Assembly: GCF_001485435.1 (NCBI RefSeq)
Contig: NZ_BCMS01000001.1
Location: 2,365,501 to 2,429,500, forward strand
DNA from: Deinococcus grandis
Lineage (GTDB): Bacteria; Deinococcota; Deinococci; Deinococcales; Deinococcaceae
Direction: 5' to 3'
Length of the DNA: 64,000 nucleotides
A program made the position numbers and the translations under genes. Below are positions 38,306 through 46,592 of the stretch, one piece after another. Each line of letters opens with the position of its first letter. The stretch's first letter is position 1. Under the pieces are notes generated by a model that saw only the letters and a list, made by a program, of their open reading frames with translations, was not told where the DNA came from and did no database searches.

Positions 38306-40104
38306 TGGATATCCTGCTCACCTACGGGCTGGCGCTGGCGCTGGCCCTTCCCCTGGGGCTGTTCATGGCCCGGCTGATGGAGGCTCCGGCGTCGCGGATG
38401 ACGGCGGGTTTGCTGCGCGCGTGTGGCGTGGATGCCGCGCGGGGCATGTCGTGGCGCGCGTACGTGGGAGCGCTGCTGGGCACGAACGTGATCGTGGGGC
38501 TGGTGGCGCTGGCGACGTACCTGTTGCAGGGTGGCCTGCCGCTGAACCCGGACGGCATCGCGAACCTGCGCTGGGACACGGCGGTTCACACGATGGCGTC
38601 GTTCATCACGAACACGAACCAGCAGCATTACAGCGGGCAGAGTGGCCTGTCGTACCTGTCGCAGATGCTGGGCATCACGGCGCTGCAGATCTTCACCCCG
38701 GCGGTGGGGTTCGCGGCGCTGTTCGCGGTGCTGCGCGGCCTGCGTGGGGACGCGCACCTGGGGAACTACTTCCTGGACGTGACGCGCGGCGCGGCGCTGC
38801 TGACCGCCTCGTCGGTGGTGCTGGCGCTGCTGCTGACGTGGCAGGGCGTGCCGAGCACCTTCGCGGGCGCACGTACGGCGACGCTGGTGCAGCCTCAGAC
38901 CGTGGAGGGGCAGGCGGTGACCACGCAGACGATCCCGGTGGGGCCGGTCGCGCCGATGGTGGCGATCAAGCAGCTGGGCACGAACGGCGGCGGCTGGTAC
39001 GGGCCGAACTCGACGGTGCCGCTGGAGAACCCCACGCCGCTGTCGAACCTGCTGGAGACAGTCAGCATCATCCTGTTCCCGCTGGCGCTGGTCGTGGCGA
39101 CCGGCCGGTTCCTGCGCCGCCCGCGCTTCGGTCTGGTGCTGATGGGCGTCATGAGCGTCCTGTCGGCGGCGCTGACGCTGGGCGCCGTGCTGGCCGAGCG
39201 GATGCCGAACGCCGCCCTGGCCGGCCTGTCGGCGCTGGGCCCGAACATGGAAGGCAAGGAGGTGCGCCTGGGCGCGGACGCCACGGCGCTGTGGGCCGCG
39301 CTGACGACGCAGACGAGTAACGGCAGCGTGAACGGCATGCTGGATTCGTTCACGCCGCTGGGCGGGCTGGTGCCGCAGCTGGGTATGTTCCTGAACGACG
39401 TGTACGGCGGGATCGGCGTCGGTGTGATCAACATGCTGGTGTTCGTGATCCTGACGGTGTTCGTGGCGGGCCTGATGGTGGGCCGCACGCCGGAACTGTT
39501 CGGCCGGAAGATCGAGGCCCCCGAGATCAAGCTGGCGTCGCTGATCCTGCTGCTGCAGCCGCTGCTGGTGCTGGGCTTCACGGCGCTGGCCCTGGCGAAC
39601 CCGGCGGTCACGGCGAACTCGAACCCCGGCTTCCACGGGCTATCGCAGGTGCTGTACGAGTACAACTCGGCGTTCGCGAACAACGGCAGCGGCTTCGAGG
39701 GCCTGGGGGACAACACGCCCTGGTGGAACCTCAGCTGCGCGCTGGTGCTGCTGCTGGCCCGCTTCCTGCCGATCGTGGGGCCGCTGGCGATCGCGGGCCT
39801 GCTGGCCGCCAAGCGCGCCGCGCCCGAAGGCAGCGGGACGCTGCGGGTGGACACGCCGGTGTTCGCCGGGATGCTCCTGAGCGTGATGCTGCTGCTGCAA
39901 CTCCTGAACTTCGCCCCGGCGCTGGTGTTAGGGCCGGTCGCGGAGCAGATGACGCTTTGCGGGTCACGTCCCGGATGTGACCCCGAGCGGAGCGAGCAGC
40001 AACCGACGGGACGGACTGAGCGGAGGGACGGTCAGGTGCTGTCCCTGACTGGCCCACAGTGGAGTCCGGCCCCCCTGACCCTCGTGAAGGACGTGACGAA
40101 ATGA
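38305..40104 (+). CDS. kdpA: K+-transporting ATPase subunit KdpA, with in-frame repeat insertion near the C-terminus
   Basis: 599 aa; the K+ channel-like subunit with about ten membrane segments. Selectivity-filter-like loops include ITNTNQQHYSGQ, GTNGGGWYGPNS, MGRTPE-type VGRTPELFGRKIE and SAFANNGSGFEGLGDNTPWW. The family normally ends shortly after LGPVAEQ. Here 126 bp (39950-40075) is inserted between near-identical TGACGCT and TGACCCT, adding 42 codons that encode a hydrophilic stretch (CGSRPGCDPERSEQQPTGRT). Without it the protein would be 557 aa and end EQMTLVKDVTK. The ATGA overlap with kdpB is preserved. Confidence 0.94.
   Translation: MDILLTYGLALALALPLGLFMARLMEAPASRMTAGLLRACGVDAARGMSWRAYVGALLGTNVIVGLVALATYLLQGGLPLNPDGIANLRWDTAVHTMASFITNTNQQHYSGQSGLSYLSQMLGITALQIFTPAVGFAALFAVLRGLRGDAHLGNYFLDVTRGAALLTASSVVLALLLTWQGVPSTFAGARTATLVQPQTVEGQAVTTQTIPVGPVAPMVAIKQLGTNGGGWYGPNSTVPLENPTPLSNLLETVSIILFPLALVVATGRFLRRPRFGLVLMGVMSVLSAALTLGAVLAERMPNAALAGLSALGPNMEGKEVRLGADATALWAALTTQTSNGSVNGMLDSFTPLGGLVPQLGMFLNDVYGGIGVGVINMLVFVILTVFVAGLMVGRTPELFGRKIEAPEIKLASLILLLQPLLVLGFTALALANPAVTANSNPGFHGLSQVLYEYNSAFANNGSGFEGLGDNTPWWNLSCALVLLLARFLPIVGPLAIAGLLAAKRAAPEGSGTLRVDTPVFAGMLLSVMLLLQLLNFAPALVLGPVAEQMTLCGSRPGCDPERSEQQPTGRTERRDGQVLSLTGPQWSPAPLTLVKDVTK
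39950..40075 (+). repeat. 126-bp in-frame repeat insertion in kdpA
   Basis: Flanked by TGACGCT (39950) and TGACCCT (40076), a likely target duplication with one difference. It contains GGGTCAC...GTGACCC (39961-39983) and GTCAGG...CCTGAC hairpins and the segment CCCGAGCGGAGCGAGCAGC also found in lysA. Confidence 0.65.
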
Positions 40105-42134
40105 CCGCTGTGCCGCAGAAAACCCCGAAGGGGGGTGTGTTCGCCCCGGCGTTGATGCGCGCCGCGCTGAGGGCCGCCTTCGTGAAACTCGATCCGCGCT
40201 TCATGGTGCGCAGCCCGGTGATGTTCGTGGTGCTGCTGGGCGGCGTGCTGACGCTGCTGCTGACCGTGCAGGCCGCCGCGAGCGGGCAGGCGTGGGGCTA
40301 CCCGGCGGGCGTGACGGTCTTGCTGCTGTTCACGGTGGTGTTCGCGAACTTCGCCGAGGGGCTGGCCGAGGCGCGCGGGAAGGCGCAGGCCGCAACACTC
40401 CGCTCGGCGCGTGAGGACACCCCGGCCCGCCGGGTGCTGGACGGCCGCGAGGAGGTCGTTCCGAGCACCCAGCTGCGGCGCGGGGACGTGATCGTGGTGC
40501 AGGCGGGCGAGATGATTCCCGGCGACGGTGAGGTCATCGAGGGGCTGGCGGCGGTGGACGAGAGTGCCATCACGGGCGAGAGCGCCCCGGTGATCCGCGA
40601 GGCGGGCACCGACCACAGCGGCGTGACGGGCGGGACGCGCGTGCTGTCCGACCGGATCGTGGTGCGGGTGACGTCGCAGCCCGGCGAGAGCTTCCTCGAC
40701 CGCATGATCGCGCTCGTCGAGGGCGCCAGCCGCCAGAAGACCCCGAACGAGCTGGCCCTGTCGATCCTGCTGGCGGCGCTGACGCTGGTGTTCCTGATCG
40801 TCGTGGCGACCCTGCTGCCCCTGTCGCGCTTCGCGGGGGCGACGGTGGACGTGGTGACGCTCGTGGCGCTGCTCGTGTGCCTGATTCCCACGACGATCGG
40901 CGGTCTGCTGCCCGCCATCGGCATCGCGGGCATGGACCGGGCGCTGCAGGCGAACGTGATCGCCAAGAGCGGCAAGGCGGTCGAGGTGGCCGGGGACGTG
41001 GACATCCTGCTGCTGGACAAGACCGGCACGATCACCGTCGGGGACCGGCAGGCGACGCGCTTCCTGCCGCTGCCCGGCGTGAGCGCTGAGGACCTGGCGG
41101 GCGCGGCGGCGCTGGCCTCGGCGGCGGATCCCACGCCCGAAGGCAAGAGCATCGTGACGCTGGCCCGCGCGCAGGGCGTGACGCCCGCCACCCCGGCGGA
41201 CGCGGCGTTCATCGAGTTCACCGCGCAGACCCGCATGAGCGGCGTGGACGCGGGCGGCGTGAGCATCCGCAAGGGCGCCGCCGACCGCATCACCCGCCTG
41301 GCCCGCGAGCGGGGCGGCAACGTGCCCACCGAACTGTCCCCGCTGGTGGACGAGGTGGCCCGCGCGGGCGGCACGCCCCTCGTGGTTCTCCGTGACGAAC
41401 GCGTTCTGGGCGTGGTGGCCCTGTCGGACGTGGTGAAGCCCGGCATGCGCGAACGCTTCGAGCAGCTGCGCCGCATGGGCCTGCGCACCGTGATGATCAC
41501 CGGGGACAACCCCCTGACCGCCGAGGCGATCGCCCGCGAGGCCGGCGTGGACGGCTTCCTGGCCGAGGCGACGCCCGAGGACAAGCTCGCCATGATCCGC
41601 GAGGAGCAGCGCGGCGGGAAGCTGGTCGCCATGATGGGCGACGGCACGAACGACGCCCCGGCCCTGGCGCAGGCGGACGTGGGCCTCGCCATGCAGAGCG
41701 GCACGCAGGCGGCCAAGGAAGCGGCGAACATGATCGACCTGGACTCCGACCCCACCAAGCTGATCGAGGTCGTGGAGATCGGCAAGGGCCTGCTGATGAC
41801 GCGCGGCGCGCTGACGACCTTCTCGATTGCGAACGACGTCGCGAAGTACTTCGCGATCCTCCCCGCGCTGTTCGCCACGCAGATTCCCGCGCTGGCCCCG
41901 CTGAACGTGATGGACCTGCGCAGCCCGCAGAGCGCGATCCTGTCCGCCGTGATCTTCAACGCGCTGGTCATCCCGGCGCTGATTCCGGTGGCGCTGCGCG
42001 GCGTGCGCTACTCGCCCGGCAGTGCCGACGCGCTGCTGGCCCGCAACCTGCTCATCTACGGGCTGGGCGGCGTGCTCGTGCCGTTCGTGGGCATCAAGCT
42101 CATCGACGTGCTGCTCGGACTGGTCGGCGCTTAA
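40101..42134 (+). CDS. kdpB: K+-transporting P-type ATPase subunit KdpB
   Basis: 677 aa. The catalytic subunit. The phosphorylation motif DKTGTITVGDR, actuator motif DESAITGESAPVI, hinge MMGDGTNDAPALA and the membrane motif CLIPTTIGGLLPAIGIAG are all present. The length is normal. ATG 40101 overlaps the kdpA stop (ATGA). A 222-bp gap with a repeat separates it from kdpC, which is unusual for this operon. Confidence 0.96.
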   Translation: MTAVPQKTPKGGVFAPALMRAALRAAFVKLDPRFMVRSPVMFVVLLGGVLTLLLTVQAAASGQAWGYPAGVTVLLLFTVVFANFAEGLAEARGKAQAATLRSAREDTPARRVLDGREEVVPSTQLRRGDVIVVQAGEMIPGDGEVIEGLAAVDESAITGESAPVIREAGTDHSGVTGGTRVLSDRIVVRVTSQPGESFLDRMIALVEGASRQKTPNELALSILLAALTLVFLIVVATLLPLSRFAGATVDVVTLVALLVCLIPTTIGGLLPAIGIAGMDRALQANVIAKSGKAVEVAGDVDILLLDKTGTITVGDRQATRFLPLPGVSAEDLAGAAALASAADPTPEGKSIVTLARAQGVTPATPADAAFIEFTAQTRMSGVDAGGVSIRKGAADRITRLARERGGNVPTELSPLVDEVARAGGTPLVVLRDERVLGVVALSDVVKPGMRERFEQLRRMGLRTVMITGDNPLTAEAIAREAGVDGFLAEATPEDKLAMIREEQRGGKLVAMMGDGTNDAPALAQADVGLAMQSGTQAAKEAANMIDLDSDPTKLIEVVEIGKGLLMTRGALTTFSIANDVAKYFAILPALFATQIPALAPLNVMDLRSPQSAILSAVIFNALVIPALIPVALRGVRYSPGSADALLARNLLIYGLGGVLVPFVGIKLIDVLLGLVGA

Positions 42135-42137
42135 CGC

Positions 42138-42285
42138 CTCCGGTTGAAGGGGTTCCTCACCCTTCAACCCGAGCGGACGCGACTCGCAGAGCTGCGAAGC
42201 AGAGTAGGAGCAGACCGGGTTCCGGGCGTGGAGCTGACCACACGGCGCTTTCCCGCGTGGTCAGCGGAACAGACGGAATCCGGAT
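42138..42285 (-). repeat. Repeat family A, copy 4 (inverted), between kdpB and kdpC
   Basis: On the minus strand it reads GGATTCCGTCTGTTCCGC...CAGCTCCACGCCCGGAACCCG...GTCCGCTCGGG and ends in a TTGAAGG/CCTTCAA hairpin. It contains CTGACCACGCGGG / GTGTGGTCAG internal arms. It interrupts the kdp operon. Confidence 0.75.
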
Positions 42286-42356
42286 CAGGACACCACACTT
42301 TCCCGGCGAGGTCCGGGGGACTGGCCCCCACCTCGCCCCCACAAAGAGGTTTCATC

Positions 42357-42998
42357 ATGACCCTGAACGACATGCCCTCCCCTGCCCTTCCTCCATCGGC
42401 CCTTCCTGAACCTGACTTTTCTGACGCGCCCCAGCCGGGGTGGAGTGCGTGGCTGCGCTTCTCGGCGCTGTGGCTGGTGCTGGGCGGCCTCGCGTACCCG
42501 GCGGTGACGACCGCGCTGGGCGGCGCGCTGTTTCCCGCGCAGGCGACCGGTTCCCTGATCCGCGACGGGGGTCGGGTGGTCGGCTCGGCGCTCATCGGGC
42601 AGCCCTTCACGGGCGACCGGTACTTCATCGGGCGGCCCAGCGCCGCCGGGAGCGGGTACGACCCGGTGAACGCGTCGGGCAGCAACCTCGCCGTGAGCAA
42701 CCCGGCGCTGCGGGAACGCGTGCAGGCCCAGGCGCAGGCGATCGCGGCGCGGGAGAACATCCCCGTCACGCAGATTCCGGTGGATCTGCTCACCGCGAGC
42801 GGCAGCGGCCTCGACCCGCACGTGTCCCCGGCGGGGGCAGCGGTGCAGGTGGCGCGGGTGGCGCGCGCGCGTGGCCTGACGGACACGCAGGTGCAGGCGC
42901 TGGTGCGGGACCACACCGAGCGGGGCGTGCTGGGCCTGGGTCAGCCGGGCGTGAACGTGCTGGAACTGAACCTCGCCCTGGACCGGCTGGGACGGTGA
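42357..42998 (+). CDS. kdpC: K+-transporting ATPase subunit KdpC
   Basis: 213 aa. One N-terminal transmembrane helix (ALWLVLGGLAYPAVTTALGGALF), then the soluble domain with IGQPFTGDRYFIGRPSAAG, NLAVSNPAL, ASGSGLDPHVSPAGA and GVNVLELNLALD. The N-terminus is about 25 residues longer than in E. coli (Pro-rich). GAGG lies 7 nt before the ATG. Confidence 0.95.
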   Translation: MTLNDMPSPALPPSALPEPDFSDAPQPGWSAWLRFSALWLVLGGLAYPAVTTALGGALFPAQATGSLIRDGGRVVGSALIGQPFTGDRYFIGRPSAAGSGYDPVNASGSNLAVSNPALRERVQAQAQAIAARENIPVTQIPVDLLTASGSGLDPHVSPAGAAVQVARVARARGLTDTQVQALVRDHTERGVLGLGQPGVNVLELNLALDRLGR

Positions 42999-43031
42999 GC
43001 GGTCACGCCGCCTGAACCCGAGCGGCTGGCG

Positions 43032-44114
43032 ATGCCCGGTGCTCCCCGCCCCGTGCGGGGTCGGCACCGGGTGTTCGTGGGCATGGCGGCGGGGGTCGGG
43101 AAGACCACCCGCGCGCTCAGTGAACTGCGCGACCGCCTAGAGCGCGGCGAGGACGCCCTGATCGGCGTGCTGGAAACGCACGGGCGGGCGTTCACGCAGG
43201 CCGCTGCCGAGGGTCTGCCGGTCTTCCCGCGGCTGGAGGTCGTGCGGGGCGGCGTGACGCTGGGTGAACTGGACGTGGCGGGCCTGATCGCGCGCCGTCC
43301 GGACGTGGTGCTCGTGGATGAACTGGCGCATTCGAACGCGCCGGGCAGCGCGCGGGAGAAACGCTGGATGGACGTCGAGGCGCTGCTGGACGCGGGCGTG
43401 AACGTGCTGTCCACCGTGAACGTGCAGCATCTGGAGTCCCTGCACGACACGGTGGCGCGCCTGACCGGCGTGCGCGTCCGCGAGCGCATCCCGGACGCCG
43501 TGCTGGGCGGCGCGGACGAACTGGTGCTCGTTGACCTGACGCCCGCCGACCTGCGCGAGCGGGTGCGGTCCGGCGCGGTGTACGGCGCGGAGCGGGCCGA
43601 GCACGCCCTGTCGAACTTCTTCACGCTGCCGAACCTGACGGCGCTGCGGGAACTGGCGCTGCGGCAGGTGGCGCACGTCGTCGAGCAGGGCGCGGCCGGA
43701 CTGGGGTCAGGCCAGAGTCCAGGCATGGGCGTGCAGGAACGCGTGGTGGTCGCCGTGGCCGCCGAGGAGTCCGGCGCGCGCCTGATCCGCCGCGGCGGGC
43801 AGCTCGCGCAGCGCCTGCACGCCGACCTGCAGGTCGTGACCGTGCGGTCCGAGCGGATCAGTGCCGAGCGTGCGCGGCTGCTCGACACCTTCCGCGCGGT
43901 CACGGTCGCGCTGGGCGGGGAATTCATCGTGCTCGACCCGGCGGGCGGCGTGGCGGCCACCCTGATCCGGCACGTGCAGGCCGCGCAGGCCACGCACGTC
44001 GTGCTGGGCGAGAGCAGCCGCTCCCGCTGGGAGGAATTCCTGCGGGGGGACATCATCCGCTCGGTGCTGCGGCAGACCCGCAACGTGGACGTGTACGTCA
44101 TCACCCGCGAGTGA
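43032..44114 (+). CDS. kdpD: Truncated KdpD: sensor and universal-stress domains without histidine kinase
   Basis: 360 aa compared with ~890 in E. coli. Walker A GMAAGVGKTTRALSE, Walker B VVLVDELAHSNAPGS, then VNVQHLESL and a universal-stress-protein domain (RVVVAVAAEESGARLIRRGG, GESSRSRWEEFLRGDII). No transmembrane segments, GAF or histidine kinase follow. The gene ends cleanly, so this is the native short form. It starts 33 nt after kdpC and probably acts as a regulatory subunit together with another kinase. Confidence 0.9.
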   Translation: MPGAPRPVRGRHRVFVGMAAGVGKTTRALSELRDRLERGEDALIGVLETHGRAFTQAAAEGLPVFPRLEVVRGGVTLGELDVAGLIARRPDVVLVDELAHSNAPGSAREKRWMDVEALLDAGVNVLSTVNVQHLESLHDTVARLTGVRVRERIPDAVLGGADELVLVDLTPADLRERVRSGAVYGAERAEHALSNFFTLPNLTALRELALRQVAHVVEQGAAGLGSGQSPGMGVQERVVVAVAAEESGARLIRRGGQLAQRLHADLQVVTVRSERISAERARLLDTFRAVTVALGGEFIVLDPAGGVAATLIRHVQAAQATHVVLGESSRSRWEEFLRGDIIRSVLRQTRNVDVYVITRE

Positions 44115-44139
44115 CTGCGCCCGCGGGGGGGCGTGCCCG

Positions 44140-44748
44140 TCAGCTGGGGGCCACCTCGATCCCGTGCTCCATGCCCGGTTCGGTCCCGCCGGGCGGGTCG
44201 GCGGGCGGCAGGTCCAGCAGCGGGAAGGTGTGCAGTTCCTGCACCTCGCCCCGGTGTTCCTTCGTGAGACTCAGGGCCTCGACCCGGAAGTGCGTGACGG
44301 GCGGCGTCAGGTCGCGGATCTCCTCCCACAGGACCGGCTCGGCCCACTTCAGGACCCCCAGCGCCAGCGTCAGGTGCGGGCGGTACTCCGCGCCGTCGTA
44401 GCGGGCGCGGCTGCTCGGGCCGATCATCAGGCTGCGGTCGTGCAGGGCGCGCAGCTGCGGGCTCAGTTCGCACTCCAGGAAGATCACGCCCGGCACCTGC
44501 TTCCAGCCGCGCACCTGCACGTCCAGCGCCGCCTGGCCGCGCAGCACGTCGCGGCAGACGCCGACCAGTTCCGCGCTGCGCAGGCTGGTCTGGAACGGCG
44601 CGCGGACGTTCAGGTGCGGCAGGCCGAAACCGCGCACGTTCAGGCGGTCCTGCAGGCGGCGCAGCCAGCTGTCGAGCGCCTCGGGCGGCCACGCCACGAT
44701 GGAGTACAGCGGGCTGGGCGCGTCCTGCGCGGGCAGGAACTCGGTCAC
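44140..44748 (-). CDS. 2'-5' RNA ligase-like 2H phosphoesterase
   Basis: 202 aa. The second HxT motif is RPHLTLA. The first, LPHLNVRAPF, has Asn in place of the expected Thr/Ser. Such proteins act on RNA 2'-5' ends or cyclic phosphates. GTG 44748 starts 5 nt after the stop of the SufR-like gene, so they are coupled. Catalytic competence is uncertain because of the Asn. Confidence 0.78.
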   Translation of the reverse strand: MTEFLPAQDAPSPLYSIVAWPPEALDSWLRRLQDRLNVRGFGLPHLNVRAPFQTSLRSAELVGVCRDVLRGQAALDVQVRGWKQVPGVIFLECELSPQLRALHDRSLMIGPSSRARYDGAEYRPHLTLALGVLKWAEPVLWEEIRDLTPPVTHFRVEALSLTKEHRGEVQELHTFPLLDLPPADPPGGTEPGMEHGIEVAPS

Positions 44749-44753
44749 GGTCC

Positions 44754-45398
44754 TTACCCGACCCGGTAGCGGCAGCAGGCCTGCCCGCAGGCGATGCGGG
44801 TGTCGCGGGCGACGGGCACGCCCAGCAGGTCGGTGTACAGGGTGATCTCGGCGCTGCACAGCTGCGCGTACTGCCGCGCGACCGTCAGGTTCGGGCAGTT
44901 GCGCTGCGTGAACACCCACCCGCCCTGCTCGTCCTGCTCGGCGGTGGCGTCGAAGCCGTGCTCGTTCAGGCGGCCCACCAGGGCCTGCACCCGCTCGCCC
45001 AGCGGCCGGTCGGCGGGCAGGTCGGCGCGCAGCCGCCCGGCGATCTCGGCGTTGCGCGCGTCGAGGACCTGCAGCAGGGCGTCCTCGCCGAACAGGCCCT
45101 CGATGTGGCGCAGGACGTCCACGCACAGGCTGGAGTAGGTCTTGGGGAAGGCCGCCTCGCCCCGGTCGGTCAGGACGAACACGTGCTGGGGCCGCCCGCG
45201 CCCGCCGGGCCGTTCGGTGCGGACTTCCAGCAGGCCCTGCTCCTGCAGGTCGCTCAGGTGGCGCCGCGCGGCGGGCACGCTGACGTCCAGCCGCTGCGCG
45301 AGGTCCTGCGCGGTCTGCGCGCCGTGCCGCTTGACGAGTTCCAGCAGGCGGGTCTTCGTGCGTTCGGCACCGGCCGGGGCGAGGGTCGCGGCGCTCAC
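44754..45398 (-). CDS. SufR/ArsR-like winged-helix regulator with C-terminal cysteine cluster
   Basis: 214 aa. An N-terminal winged helix (AQDLAQRLDVSVPAARRHLSDLQ, residues 31-54) is followed by GRPQHVFVLTDRGEAAFP. The C-terminus has C-x12-C (CPNLTVARQYAQLC) and CGQACC, the layout of iron-sulfur-sensing SufR-type repressors. It lies between the Mrp Fe-S carrier gene and a 2H phosphoesterase in one operon, which supports Fe-S sensing by inference. Confidence 0.82.
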   Translation of the reverse strand: MSAATLAPAGAERTKTRLLELVKRHGAQTAQDLAQRLDVSVPAARRHLSDLQEQGLLEVRTERPGGRGRPQHVFVLTDRGEAAFPKTYSSLCVDVLRHIEGLFGEDALLQVLDARNAEIAGRLRADLPADRPLGERVQALVGRLNEHGFDATAEQDEQGGWVFTQRNCPNLTVARQYAQLCSAEITLYTDLLGVPVARDTRIACGQACCRYRVG

Positions 45399-45432
45399 GG
45401 CCTGCCCCCCGCACCGTGGAGAGGCGCGGCGG

Positions 45433-46482
<1,050 letters not shown>

Positions 46483-46579
46483 ATCCCGCAATTAGTAGCG
46501 CAGATCGCGGGGCGCGGCAAGCCACGCGGTCACACTGCGCCGCGCCGGGCGTGCGCGCCGGACCGGGCGGACGCCAGCC

Positions 46580-46585
46580 TATACT
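46580..46585 (+). promoter_or_regulatory. -10 hexamer TATACT for the pseudokinase gene (leaderless)
   Basis: 7 nt before the GTG start at 46593, in the divergent region with mrp. Confidence 0.55.
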
Positions 46586-46592
46586 GCGGGCC

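Noticed and set aside
43032..44114. KdpD truncated by a frameshift
   Set aside because: The gene ends with a clean stop after the universal-stress domain, and no kinase fragment exists in any frame downstream; short KdpD is a known form.
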